Assembly (NCBI RefSeq): GCF_012844345.1
Contig: NZ_CP051625.1
Span: 3,472,001 to 3,536,000, forward strand
From: Pseudomonas sp. gcc21
Lineage (GTDB): Bacteria > Pseudomonadota > Gammaproteobacteria > Pseudomonadales > Pseudomonadaceae
Direction of reading: 5' to 3'
Length of the DNA stretch: 64,000 bases
Shown one piece after another: positions 40,810 to 49,730 of the stretch. The first letter of the stretch is position 1; each line of letters begins with the position of its first letter. A model generated the notes under the pieces. That model searched no databases and was not told the origin of the DNA. It saw only the letters and a list, made by a program, of their open reading frames with translations. The position numbers were made by a program, and so were the translations under genes.

Positions 40810-41709
40810 ATGCACGTATTGTTAACAGGAGGGACAGGCCTGGTTGGACGGGCGTTGTGTCATCGTTTGTTAGCGCAGGGGCACCAGGTAAGCGTGTGGA
40901 GCCGACGACCCGAGCAGGTCCGCGCGTTATGCGGTTCGGAAGTCAGAGGCGTCGGTCGTCTGGAGCAGCTGGATGCGGTGCCGCTGGACGCCGTTATCAA
41001 CCTGGCTGGAGCACCCATAGCGGATCGGCGCTGGACGCCGCAACGCAAAGCGCAACTCTGGTCCAGCAGAGTGTCACTCACTGAACACCTGGTGGACTGG
41101 ATGGGCAGCCTGAAAAACCGGCCGTCAGTAATGATCAGCGGATCAGCTGTTGGCTGGTATGGCGATGGCGGCGAGGCAGAGCTGACGGAAGACAGTGCAG
41201 CCAACCGGCAATATGCTCATACGCTCTGCGACGCCTGGGAGGCCGCAGCCAGGCGCGCGAGCTCGCACGGTATTCGGGTGTGCGTGGTGCGCACCGGGCT
41301 GGTGCTGGCGCCGGGCGGCGGCTTTTTGCAACGTCTGCTCACACCGTTCAGCCTGGGGCTTGGCGGGCCGATAGGCTCGGGCAGGCAATACATGTCGTGG
41401 ATCCATATTGAGGATGAGGTCGGTATTATCCTGCACCTGCTGCACCACCCGGACTGCAAGGGGATATATAACGCCACTGCGCCTGAGCCGGTCACCAATA
41501 AAACATTCAGCCGGGCGCTGGGCAGGACGCTGCATCGGCCCGCCTTTTTGCCAGTACCCGGTATCGCTTTGAAAGCGGCTCTGGGGGAGATGTCCGTTCT
41601 GCTGTTGACTGGGCAGCGTGTGCTGCCAGCCAGAATCACCGAAGCGGGCTACAGCTTTCGCCATGCGGCGCTCGAAGCGGCGTTGGATGATGTAATAAAC
41701 AATCACTGA
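40810..41709 (+). CDS. TIGR01777-type NAD(P)-dependent epimerase-like protein
   Basis: 299 residues, short-chain dehydrogenase fold. The NAD(P) loop is VLLTGGTGLVGRALCHRL (G-x-x-G-x-x-G), VINLAGAPIADRRWTPQRK is the family's signature (Ala-Gly-x-x-I-x-x-x-R-W), and the active-site-like Ser-x-YG is SGSAVGWYGDGG. The DUF1731-type C-terminus (PVPGIALKAALGEMSVLLLTGQR) completes it. E. coli YfcH is a relative. The substrate is unknown. AGGGAG precedes the ATG. It lies 15 bp before hemH, with which it is likely co-transcribed. Confidence 0.88.
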   Translation: MHVLLTGGTGLVGRALCHRLLAQGHQVSVWSRRPEQVRALCGSEVRGVGRLEQLDAVPLDAVINLAGAPIADRRWTPQRKAQLWSSRVSLTEHLVDWMGSLKNRPSVMISGSAVGWYGDGGEAELTEDSAANRQYAHTLCDAWEAAARRASSHGIRVCVVRTGLVLAPGGGFLQRLLTPFSLGLGGPIGSGRQYMSWIHIEDEVGIILHLLHHPDCKGIYNATAPEPVTNKTFSRALGRTLHRPAFLPVPGIALKAALGEMSVLLLTGQRVLPARITEAGYSFRHAALEAALDDVINNH

Positions 41710-41724
41710 ATATCGGAGCAGTCA

Positions 41725-42750
41725 ATGTCGGATCGTGGGGTTTTACTGTTGAATCTGGGCTCACCGGCGAGCACCAGCGTGGCCGATGTGCGCCGCTATC
41801 TGAATCAGTTTCTGATGGACCCTTATGTGGTGGATCTGCCATGGCCGTTACGTCGTTTGCTGGTGAGTATTATTCTGGCCACCCGACCCAAACAATCCGC
41901 GCACGCCTATGCATCCATCTGGTGGGAGCAGGGTTCGCCGCTGCTGGTTATCAGCCGGCGCGTGCAGGAGGCGCTGCAGGCACGGCTGGATATGCCCGTC
42001 GAGTTGGCCATGCGCTACGGTGAGCCGTCTATAGAGAATGCTGTTCTCGCTCTCGCCAGCAAACCGGGGGTACGCGAGGTGCTGTTGCTGCAGCAGTATC
42101 CGCAGCATGCCGATAGCACCATCACCACGTCCATCAAGGAGACTGAGCGGGTTATTGCCAAGAATAAGTTGAACCTCAAGCTGACCGTGGTGCCTGCGTT
42201 CTATGATCGCCCGGGTTACATGGACGCGCTGGTGGCCAGTGCCGAGCCACACCTGCAGCAGGGTTTCGATCACCTGCTGCTGAGCTATCACGGACTGCCC
42301 GAGCGGCATCTGCGCAAGGCCGATCCGACCGGCTCGCACTGTGGTAACTATCCTGCGTGTTGCGAACAACCGTCCCCAGCGCATGCGACCTGTTATCGCG
42401 CGCAGTGTCTGGCTGTCAGCAAGGCATTCACCGCACGCATGGGGTTGAGCGATGACAAATGGTCCATGGCCTTCCAATCGCGGCTGGGTCGCGACAAATG
42501 GATCGAACCCTATACCGAGAAGCGCCTGGACGAGCTGGCCGCTCAGGGCGTCAAGCGTTTGCTGGTGATGTGTCCGGCGTTTGTCGCCGACTGTATCGAA
42601 ACGTTGGAGGAGATCGGCGATCGTGCCCGCGAGCAGTTTGTCGCGGCGGGAGGGGAGGAGCTGGTGCTGGTGCCTTGTATGAACGACCATCCTAAGTGGA
42701 TCGATACGCTGGAGCACTGGTGCCGTACCGAGCCTGCTGCTGCCGATTGA
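41725..42750 (+). CDS. hemH: Ferrochelatase
   Basis: 341 residues. Inserts Fe2+ into protoporphyrin IX, the last step of heme synthesis. The catalytic His is in [19 protein letters not shown] (near residue 190), and the acidic helix is [20 protein letters not shown] with the second metal-site Glu. Several cysteines near residues 207-232 ([15 protein letters not shown]) resemble positions that bind a [2Fe-2S] cluster in some bacteria, but the pattern is not complete enough to claim it. It converges with the LysE-type gene 15 bp later. Confidence 0.95.
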   Translation: MSDRGVLLLNLGSPASTSVADVRRYLNQFLMDPYVVDLPWPLRRLLVSIILATRPKQSAHAYASIWWEQGSPLLVISRRVQEALQARLDMPVELAMRYGEPSIENAVLALASKPGVREVLLLQQYPQHADSTITTSIKETERVIAKNKLNLKLTVVPAFYDRPGYMDALVASAEPHLQQGFDHLLLSYHGLPERHLRKADPTGSHCGNYPACCEQPSPAHATCYRAQCLAVSKAFTARMGLSDDKWSMAFQSRLGRDKWIEPYTEKRLDELAAQGVKRLLVMCPAFVADCIETLEEIGDRAREQFVAAGGEELVLVPCMNDHPKWIDTLEHWCRTEPAAAD

Positions 42751-42765
42751 ACCTAGTGGGATTGT

Positions 42766-43398
42766 TCAGCTGCGCCGCAGCCATTCGGCGAGCACCAGGT
42801 GCAGTCCCAAACCGACCAGCACGACGCCCATCAGTCGGTCAAACCAGTGCCCCAGCCGGGCAAAGCCGCGGCGAACCCGTGGCTGGCTGAAAAGCACGGC
42901 GACCAGCGCAAACCAGGTTCCGGTCGCCAGGGCGAGGTAAAGACCGTAGCCGGCCTGGACCGTCAGAGGTGTCTGAGGGCTGATCACAGCGGTAAATACC
43001 GATAGGAAGAACAGGGTAGCCTTGGGGTTCAGACCGTTGGTGATGAAACCGTTGAGAAAAGCCTGCCGTGGCGCCATCGATAGCGTGCTGGTGCGCTCGT
43101 CCGCCAGACCCTGGGGTTGAGCCCGAAGCGCCCGGATCCCGATATAGATCAGATAGGCCGCCGCCACCAATTTGAGCAGATTGAACAGCCATACCGATTG
43201 CGAGACGATCAGACCTATGCCCAACAACGAGTAGCCGATATGGATAAAGATCCCCGTTCCGATGCCTGCGGCGGTCATCAGTCCCGCCTGTCGTCCGGCA
43301 CTCACACTGTTGCGGATGACTACCGCAAAGTCGGGCCCGGGACTCATCACCGCCAACAGGTGAACCAGCGCTACCAGCAGGAATTCGTTGAGATACAT
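42766..43398 (-). CDS. LysE/RhtB-family exporter
   Basis: 210 residues from the ATG at 43398, preceded by GGAG; the frame extends 22 codons upstream without homology. Six hydrophobic helices. The family signature is the N-terminal VHLLAVMSPGPDFAVVIRNS (near residues 12-31), with GFITNGLNPKATLFFLSVFT as the second conserved block. It exports an amino acid or small metabolite, unknown here. It is divergent from the dehydrogenase gene over 54 bp. Confidence 0.87.
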   Translation of the reverse strand: MYLNEFLLVALVHLLAVMSPGPDFAVVIRNSVSAGRQAGLMTAAGIGTGIFIHIGYSLLGIGLIVSQSVWLFNLLKLVAAAYLIYIGIRALRAQPQGLADERTSTLSMAPRQAFLNGFITNGLNPKATLFFLSVFTAVISPQTPLTVQAGYGLYLALATGTWFALVAVLFSQPRVRRGFARLGHWFDRLMGVVLVGLGLHLVLAEWLRRS

Positions 43399-43452
43399 CG
43401 ACCGCTCCGTGCAAATTCGCCATTTTAAACCCAATTGGAACGGACCCTCGCC

Positions 43453-44415
43453 ATGAATGAACAATTAAGCGTGGTTTTTCTGGATCAGGCTACGCTGGAC
43501 AAGAATGATCTCGACCTGCAGTCACTGAAGAACAGTGCCGCGACACTCACTTTGTATGACGCCACCACTGCAGAACAGGTAATCGACCACATCGGTAAGC
43601 ATCAGGTGGTGATCACCAACAAAGTGGTCATCAACGAGGCCGTCATGGCCGCCTGTCCTGAAATAAAGCTGATTCTCATAGCCGCTACCGGAACCAATAA
43701 CGTTGATCTCGATGCTGCACGCCGGCGCGGTATTCAGGTCTGCAATTGCCAGGGTTATGGCACGCCGTCCGTCGCGCAACACAGCATCATGCTGATGCTG
43801 GTGCTGATTACCCGTTTCGAATCCTATCGCCAGGCGGTCAGAGCCGGTGCCTGGCAGCGCAGCAGTCAGTTCTGCCTGCTTGATTATCCAATCGGCGAAC
43901 TGTCCGGCCGGACGCTGGGGATCCTGGGTTATGGTGAACTGGGGCGTGCGGTCGGAAAGCTTGCCGAGGCGTTTGGCATGCAGCTTCTGGTGGGTGCCTT
44001 ACCCGGTCGTGAACAGCCCGGCCGTCCAGGGTTGCGCGAGATGTTGCCCCAGGTAGACATACTAAGCCTGCACTGCCCGTTGACCGACAGCACGCGCAAC
44101 CTGATAGGCGCGCCGGAGCTGGCGCTGATGAAGCCTGGCAGCCTGCTGGTAAACGCTGCACGGGGAGGATTGGTCGACGAGCACGCTTTGCTTGCCAGTC
44201 TGAAGAGCGGGCATCTTGGCGGCGCCGCTTTGGACGTATTGAGTGAGGAGCCGCCGGCTCGTGGGAATCCACTGCTCGATAGCGAGGTGCCCAATCTGAT
44301 TGTTACCCCGCACAGCGCATGGGGCAGCCGCGAGGCGCGGCAGCGCATCGTCACGCAGCTCGCCGAGAATCTGTCTGGCTTCCTGAAGGGAGCGGTTCGA
44401 CGGTCAGTTATTTGA
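43453..44415 (+). CDS. D-2-hydroxyacid dehydrogenase (glycerate dehydrogenase-like)
   Basis: 320 residues from the ATG at 43453, with GGAACGGA upstream; a TTG six codons earlier is less likely. NAD-binding GILGYGELGRAVGKLAEAFG near residues 148-167. Catalytic Arg in NAARGGLVDEHALL, Glu in DVLSEEPPA and His in VTPHSAWGS are all present. Closest in pattern to HprA/glycerate or hydroxypyruvate reductases, but the substrate is not fixed by sequence alone. Confidence 0.88.
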   Translation: MNEQLSVVFLDQATLDKNDLDLQSLKNSAATLTLYDATTAEQVIDHIGKHQVVITNKVVINEAVMAACPEIKLILIAATGTNNVDLDAARRRGIQVCNCQGYGTPSVAQHSIMLMLVLITRFESYRQAVRAGAWQRSSQFCLLDYPIGELSGRTLGILGYGELGRAVGKLAEAFGMQLLVGALPGREQPGRPGLREMLPQVDILSLHCPLTDSTRNLIGAPELALMKPGSLLVNAARGGLVDEHALLASLKSGHLGGAALDVLSEEPPARGNPLLDSEVPNLIVTPHSAWGSREARQRIVTQLAENLSGFLKGAVRRSVI

Positions 44416-44466
44416 ACTAGTCGGTATTTGCATCGATCAGAGCGCTATTGACGCACATTTTGGGAT

Positions 44467-44491
44467 GCTCCACCTCTTTAGGTGATGGAGC
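44467..44491 (+). other. Hairpin upstream of the pilin operon
   Basis: CACCT/AGGTG (44471-44475 with 44480-44484) extended by GCTC/GAGC (44467-44470 with 44488-44491, 3-nt bulge). No T-run follows. TTGACG at 44448 could be a -35, but no convincing -10 was found. The 132-bp region between the dehydrogenase and pilV holds nothing else I can name. Confidence 0.35.
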
Positions 44492-44547
44492 GGGTGGGCT
44501 GCACGGGAATAAGGTCAGGTCATCTTTCGCTCAGGGACGAGCCGTAA

Positions 44548-45141
44548 ATGACTTCGCCAATATATGGTTCGGTTGGAATCACCGAACAGCTTCTCGCCGG
44601 TGGCGAGCCTCTTCCAGATACTTTCGCACCCTCGGCAGCAGATCCGTGTCTGTTTGATGGGCTGTCGTCAGCTCACTGCCTGTATGACTGGTCGGAAGTT
44701 CAACGCATCAGTCAGCGCGGCGTCAGCCTGCTTGAAGTACTCATTGCCGTATTGGTATTGGCCATCGGCGTACTCGGTGCAGCATCTCTACAGCTTAACG
44801 CGGTGCGTTACAGTGCCAGCGCCGCGCATACCACCCACGCCAGCTTCATCGCCTACGACTTGCTTGACCGGATGCGTGCCAACGCTGACGAGCTTGCTGC
44901 CTACGCGGGCTCGGTGTCTGGTGCCTGCGAGCAAGATGCGGCAGCGCCAGCCACAATCATCGCCCTCGATCGCGCCGATTTTGCCCGTGCCGTAACCTGC
45001 CAGTTGCCATCCGGTGAGGCCAGTATCCGTGTCGCTGCCGACACAGCCACCATCACCATCAGTTGGTCAGAAGCACGGATTGTGGCGGGCCAGGCGGATA
45101 CCGAGTTTGTGGTGTCCTCGATCGTCAGGAAAGCGCCATGA
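44548..45141 (+). CDS. pilV: Minor type IV pilin PilV, atypical N-terminus
   Basis: 197 residues as written. The prepilin site and hydrophobic helix are clear: QRG, then VSLLEVLIAVLVLAIGVLGA, with Glu at +5 after the cleavage Gly. The C-terminal domain has the cysteines and the length of PilV. The oddity is the leader: from the only in-frame ATG (44548) to the cleavage site is about 58 residues, where 6-10 are usual, and no ATG, GTG or TTG lies nearer in frame. An ATG 39 bp before the cleavage codon (44684) is in the +1 frame. Either the leader is really long, the start is non-standard, or a frameshift is present. pilW overlaps the stop by 4 bp. Confidence 0.8.
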   Translation: MTSPIYGSVGITEQLLAGGEPLPDTFAPSAADPCLFDGLSSAHCLYDWSEVQRISQRGVSLLEVLIAVLVLAIGVLGAASLQLNAVRYSASAAHTTHASFIAYDLLDRMRANADELAAYAGSVSGACEQDAAAPATIIALDRADFARAVTCQLPSGEASIRVAADTATITISWSEARIVAGQADTEFVVSSIVRKAP

Positions 45142-45917
45142 AAGACTCAAATCGGTGCTCTGCACAACGCGGCTTCAGTCTGGTTGAGCTGATGATTGCC
45201 ATGCTGTTGGGGCTGATCCTGATCATCGGCGTCATGCAGATCTTTATCACCAGCAAGCAGACCTACAGCGTTCAGCAGAGCGCCGCGACCATGCAGGAAG
45301 ACGCGCGTTTTGTGCTCAGTCGTATCAGTTCAGAGCTGAGGCAGATGGGCATGTTCGGCTGCCTGGATATCGAGCGGCTTCCCGCTGCAACCCGCAACCA
45401 GATCCCCACCGCGTTTGCCACGCCCGTCAGCTTTCAAGACGACATCCTGACCATCATCACCGCTGACTCGGCAGTCGAACGCGTGACCGAAGACGTGACG
45501 TTAACCGCGTCCGGGCTTGGAGCAGGGTGGCTTTTGGTAAGCGATTGCGTGGCGGGGCTGGGTATTGATAACGGTGCCGGCGTAACGGCCGCCGCGGGGG
45601 ATCTGGTTATCCCCGTGCGTCAACTGGAGTACCGGCTTACCGACCATGCCCTCAAGACCCGCGTAAACGGGATGGGCAATTTCGAGACATTGATTGAAGG
45701 TGTGTCGGGCTTCGAGGTGCAGTTCGGTCTGGCTGCAACCGATGCCGACGTACATGTTTCGGGTGCCTACGTTACGGATATCACAGGCGCCGAGAAACGG
45801 GTGCGCAGTGTACGCCTGGCATTGCAGTTAGCCGAGGATCCGTCTGATCCGGACGCGGGCAGTGTCAAAACCAAAGACTTCACCCTGGTTGCAGCCCTGC
45901 GCAATCGTCTCGATTGA
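45138..45917 (+). CDS. pilW: Minor type IV pilin PilW
   Basis: 259 residues from the ATG overlapping the pilV stop (ATGA). The leader KDSNRCSAQRG is followed by FSLVELMIAMLLGLILIIGV, with Glu at +5. EDARFVLSRISSELRQMG and the PilW-type globular domain follow; length is in the usual 250-280 range. It is part of the tip/priming complex with PilV, PilX, PilE and PilY1. Its stop is 14 bp before pilX. Confidence 0.9.
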   Translation: MKDSNRCSAQRGFSLVELMIAMLLGLILIIGVMQIFITSKQTYSVQQSAATMQEDARFVLSRISSELRQMGMFGCLDIERLPAATRNQIPTAFATPVSFQDDILTIITADSAVERVTEDVTLTASGLGAGWLLVSDCVAGLGIDNGAGVTAAAGDLVIPVRQLEYRLTDHALKTRVNGMGNFETLIEGVSGFEVQFGLAATDADVHVSGAYVTDITGAEKRVRSVRLALQLAEDPSDPDAGSVKTKDFTLVAALRNRLD

Positions 45918-45931
45918 ACAAGGAAGTGTTT

Positions 45932-46438
45932 ATGTCGCCCCGTCAGTGTTCTCCTCAACTCAGCCAGCAGGGCAGCGCTTTGCTGATCAGCATGGTGCTG
46001 CTGTTGTTGCTGAGCCTGGCTGCCATAGCAGGTGTCAAGACCTCCATCAGCCAGGAACGCATGGCAGCCAATCTGAAACTCAAGAATGAAAGTTTTCAGG
46101 CAGCTGAAGCAGGCATGCGTTACGTGGAAGGGCAGGTGCGAACCCTGGCCGTGGCACTGCCTGCCGAGGTCTGCGCTGGCGCGGCGTGCGAGATAGATGC
46201 CGCCGCGCTCGATATCGATCAGCTGTCTTCGCCGGGGGACGGCTGGATCGCAGTGCCTGAGGCCAGCGCGGGCAATGCTGCTTCGGTCTGGTATCGCGTG
46301 GTGCGGCTGGGCGACAGCGAAATACCGGTCAACCTGAGCGCCAGCGCGCCCAGTACCCTCTACCGCATATCGGTAGTCGGCTTCAAAGGCACCACCCGCA
46401 CCGTGCTGGAGGGAACCTATGCACATACCCGGATTTAA
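45932..46438 (+). CDS. pilX: Minor type IV pilin PilX
   Basis: 168 residues from the ATG at 45932, 5 nt after AGGAAG; a TTG at 45914 overlapping the pilW stop is less likely. The cleavage site is QQG followed by SALLISMVLLLLLSLAAIAG. Position +5 is Ile rather than Glu, as in the GspK/PilX group, which sits at the tip and does not need it. SQERMAANLKLKNESFQAAE is the conserved PilX block. It overlaps pilY1 by 20 bp. Confidence 0.9.
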   Translation: MSPRQCSPQLSQQGSALLISMVLLLLLSLAAIAGVKTSISQERMAANLKLKNESFQAAEAGMRYVEGQVRTLAVALPAEVCAGAACEIDAAALDIDQLSSPGDGWIAVPEASAGNAASVWYRVVRLGDSEIPVNLSASAPSTLYRISVVGFKGTTRTVLEGTYAHTRI

Positions 46439-49313
46439 CATGGAACGAGCCAGGACAGGTGCCGGCCAGCTGGCCGGTTTTGCGTTGGGCATGGCCGTGG
46501 CCTGCTCGGCTGAAGCCTTCACTCCGCTCAGCGGCCCGGTGCTGTCGGCATCCAGCGTGTCGCCGAATGTAGTGATGTTGTTCGACAGTTCTTCGAGCAT
46601 GGTCCTGAACCGCATCGACGGCGATACCCGGCTGAATATCGCCAGGGAAGCAGCCAAGGATGTGATCAATGACAACCGCGATGTGCGTTTTGGCCTGTTT
46701 ACCTTTCGCTCGGGAACCAACGCCCCGGGCGGCCTGTTGCGGGTGCCGGTCGGGTCCATTGTGCAGGGCACAACAGCCGGTGAAACACGATTCGAGGCCT
46801 TGAATGATGCGCTGGACGAGGTTAATCCCGGCACCGGGGGTTCCGGGCTGACCTGGACGCCTCTGGCTGAGAGTTATTACGAAGTTACCCGGTACATGCG
46901 CGGCCTGCGAGCCTTCTACCCGCAGTCAGACGCCGAGCAGAATCGGGAGCAATTCGACAGCCCCATCGAATATCGCTGTCAGAAGAATTTTGGCCTGGTA
47001 CTGACCGATGGGTTGCCGACCTATGATAGCCAGTTCCCAACGACACTGGCTCAAGAGCCGGCGGGTAACAATGCCCAGGTCTCCGGCGTATTCAACCTGC
47101 CGAACTGGGACGGCGACAGCAAGGGCGATGTAAACAGTCCGAGTCCCTCCAGCGAAGGCAGCACCTTTTACCTCGATGATATCGCGCGCTTCGCATTGGA
47201 TACCGATATGCGCGACACTGGCGATGGCACTGACCAGGCCGGCAAAAGCTGGGACGATCCTGCTTTTCCGACGCAAAACATGAAGACCTTCACCGTCGGT
47301 TTCGCGCTGGATGATTCTCGTCTTCGTGATACGGCAACCGCCGGCGGCGGAAAATACTACACGGCGAGTGACCGGACAGAGCTGAAGGAAGCTTTACGCA
47401 CGGCGTTGCGAGAGATCATGGCCTCATCCGGCTCAGGTGGCGGAGCGACCGTCGACAGTCAGGTGTTGCAGGCCGGCACCAGCCGCTATTATCAGAGCGA
47501 ATTTGATCCCCAGGACTGGAGCGGTTCGCTTAGCGCCCAAACGTTGAACGCGGAAGGTGAGCCGGGCACTGTGCTCTGGTCTACTGATTCGACCTTCACC
47601 CCCGCCAACCGGCCTGGCGTATTTCAGACCTGGCGCCTTGCTCACGATGCCGCTGTTGCTGGCCCGGTGACCTTGAACGGAGCCACGAGAGCTATGCTGG
47701 CGCCCGTTCAGCAAGCCACGCTTGATAACGCCGCCGTTCAGGCCGGCCTCACCGGTGAAGCCGGGCAGACTCTGTTGAACTGGGTTCGTGGACAGAACGT
47801 TACAGGGCTGCGCAGCCGTACGTCTTTGCTGGGTGACGTGATCAATTCATCACCGGTGTTGGTGGCCCGACACCAGGCCACATCCGGTGCGCCCGCGGCG
47901 TATCGGAGCAGCAAGCAACAACTGACCGAATCGCTTGTAGTGGGTGCCAACGATGGATTCATCCGCGTATTCGATACCGCAGGTCAGCACCGCTATTCCT
48001 TTCTGCCCGCCGGCCTGCATGCCAGCCTGGGCGCACGGGCGCGCAGCGATTATTCCAATGGCAACAATCACCGCTCGGGTGTGGATGGCCGTCTGACTGT
48101 GGCCGACCTGCCATTGAATGGTATCTGGTCGACTGTGGCCGCGACGGGTTTTGGTGCTGGAGGCAAGGGGCTGGCGGCGATCCGGTTGTTCGATGCAAAT
48201 ACCGGCAACAACGCGATCGGCGCGCTATGGGAAATCAACGCCGCCGATCCTGATTGGGACGCTCTGGGTCATATCTACGCCCAGCCCGTACTGGCGCGGT
48301 TGAATGAGCGGAGCGTGCTGATTACTGGCAACGGTTACGGTAGCGCGAGCGGGACGGCATCCTTGTTGGTGGTTGATATGGCGACGGGCGTGTTGATACG
48401 AAAGCTGGACGTCAGCAACCGCGAGGGTGTTACCCAGGGAAACGGTCTGTCCGCGCCGGTGTTGCACGATGATGGAAGCGGCAATGTGTCTGTATTCGCT
48501 GGCGACCTGCACGGACAGCTCTGGAAATTCGACCTCAGCGATGCTGACAGCACCAACTGGACTACCGCCCACGACGGTGTGCCGCTATTCACTGCGGCGA
48601 CAGATCAGCCAATCACCGTCCGACCCCAGGTGCACCGTAGCGCCGACGCCCGCGATCATCTGGTACTTTTTGGTACCGGAAAATTCATGGAGCAGGCTGA
48701 TCTCACCGACACCGCACTGCAGAGTTTTTACGCCGTGCGGGACACCGTCAGTCCTCCAGCAGGCGGGCTCACGCCGGCGCATCTTCAGGCCCAGCAGATA
48801 GATTCGACCACCGTCTCGGATGGCGCAGGCGGCACATTCCGCCGGGTCTCGGCAAACTTTGTCGATTGGGCCAGCCAGTATGGTTGGCGTCTGCCCCTGA
48901 TAAGCGGGGCGCAGGCAGTCGGTGAAAGAGTCACCCGCGATTTTGCGGTACGGGATGGTAAGGTCTATTTCAATACCGGATATATCAAGCCGGACACTGA
49001 CCCCTGCATGACGCAAGGCGCTGGCTGGCTCATGGTGGTGTCGGTGGATAGCGGCGGTATGGCACCGGGCAAGTTTCTCGACACCAACAATGACAACAAC
49101 GTGGACAACGATGACGAGCAGGTTGCCGGCAAGGATCTGGATATAGGGCTGCCCGGCGACCTCAATATTGTGCGCCGCGAAGATGACCCTGAAGTCAGTC
49201 AGACCGGTTGCGCACCGGACATCATTCTTGTCCAGGGTTCAAGCGGCGTGGCGGTCGTCACGGCAACTGCCACCTGCCGCTTTGACCGAATCAATTGGCG
49301 GCAACGGATGTGA
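46419..49313 (+). CDS. pilY1: Type IV pilus tip adhesin/assembly factor PilY1
   Basis: 964 residues, shorter than the roughly 1160 I recall for P. aeruginosa. The start at 46419 is set by GGAGGG 5 nt upstream, inside pilX; the signal peptide ends near SAEAF. A VWA-like N-terminal half has a MIDAS-type DSSSSM near residue 54. The C-terminal PilY1 beta-propeller begins near residue 450 ([27 protein letters not shown]). The canonical Ca2+ loop before [14 protein letters not shown] is degenerate (DDGSGNVS), while an acidic Ca2+-loop-like [14 protein letters not shown] lies near residues 887-900. PilY1 primes pilus assembly and can act in adhesion and surface sensing. Confidence 0.9.
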   Translation: MHIPGFNMERARTGAGQLAGFALGMAVACSAEAFTPLSGPVLSASSVSPNVVMLFDSSSSMVLNRIDGDTRLNIAREAAKDVINDNRDVRFGLFTFRSGTNAPGGLLRVPVGSIVQGTTAGETRFEALNDALDEVNPGTGGSGLTWTPLAESYYEVTRYMRGLRAFYPQSDAEQNREQFDSPIEYRCQKNFGLVLTDGLPTYDSQFPTTLAQEPAGNNAQVSGVFNLPNWDGDSKGDVNSPSPSSEGSTFYLDDIARFALDTDMRDTGDGTDQAGKSWDDPAFPTQNMKTFTVGFALDDSRLRDTATAGGGKYYTASDRTELKEALRTALREIMASSGSGGGATVDSQVLQAGTSRYYQSEFDPQDWSGSLSAQTLNAEGEPGTVLWSTDSTFTPANRPGVFQTWRLAHDAAVAGPVTLNGATRAMLAPVQQATLDNAAVQAGLTGEAGQTLLNWVRGQNVTGLRSRTSLLGDVINSSPVLVARHQATSGAPAAYRSSKQQLTESLVVGANDGFIRVFDTAGQHRYSFLPAGLHASLGARARSDYSNGNNHRSGVDGRLTVADLPLNGIWSTVAATGFGAGGKGLAAIRLFDANTGNNAIGALWEINAADPDWDALGHIYAQPVLARLNERSVLITGNGYGSASGTASLLVVDMATGVLIRKLDVSNREGVTQGNGLSAPVLHDDGSGNVSVFAGDLHGQLWKFDLSDADSTNWTTAHDGVPLFTAATDQPITVRPQVHRSADARDHLVLFGTGKFMEQADLTDTALQSFYAVRDTVSPPAGGLTPAHLQAQQIDSTTVSDGAGGTFRRVSANFVDWASQYGWRLPLISGAQAVGERVTRDFAVRDGKVYFNTGYIKPDTDPCMTQGAGWLMVVSVDSGGMAPGKFLDTNNDNNVDNDDEQVAGKDLDIGLPGDLNIVRREDDPEVSQTGCAPDIILVQGSSGVAVVTATATCRFDRINWRQRM

Positions 49314-49321
49314 GGATACAC

Positions 49322-49720
49322 ATGAACAACAGAACGCCCGGCTTTACCTTGATCGAGGTAATGATTGTTGTCGCCATCATTGGCATTCTGGCTGCTATTG
49401 CCTATCCATCGTACCTGGAGCACGTGCGCCAGACTCGGCGCGCAGAGGTAACAACTATCCTGATGGAGAACGCCCAGCTGCTGGAGCGACATTACACCCG
49501 CGCGGGTGCCTACAACTCGGGAACGGTGAGTCTTGGTACCCAGAGTCCTGCCAGCGGAAGCGCAGTGGCGACCATTGTTGCGGTGTTAGGCGCAGAAACC
49601 TACACGTTGACGGCTACGGCAGTTGGAGGAGGCATTCTGGACGGTGATGCCTGCGCGGTTTATACGCTGAACCAGGTAGGGCAGCGCACACCAGCCGATG
49701 CCAAGTGCTGGCGGCGCTGA
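49322..49720 (+). CDS. pilE: Minor type IV pilin PilE
   Basis: 132 residues from the ATG at 49322 with GAGGA upstream. The leader NNRTPG is followed by [20 protein letters not shown], with Glu at +5, then [16 protein letters not shown]. Two cysteines near the C-terminus (about residues 111 and 129) can form the D-loop disulfide. It is the last gene of pilV-pilW-pilX-pilY1-pilE; no pilY2 reading frame is seen between pilY1 and pilE (8 bp). It converges with uraA after 10 bp. Confidence 0.92.
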   Translation: MNNRTPGFTLIEVMIVVAIIGILAAIAYPSYLEHVRQTRRAEVTTILMENAQLLERHYTRAGAYNSGTVSLGTQSPASGSAVATIVAVLGAETYTLTATAVGGGILDGDACAVYTLNQVGQRTPADAKCWRR

Positions 49721-49730
49721 CGAAGGCGCT

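Noticed and set aside
44448..44657. 69-codon frame upstream of pilV as a possible missing fimU
   Set aside because: No prepilin cleavage motif or hydrophobic helix, so it is not a FimU-like pilin.
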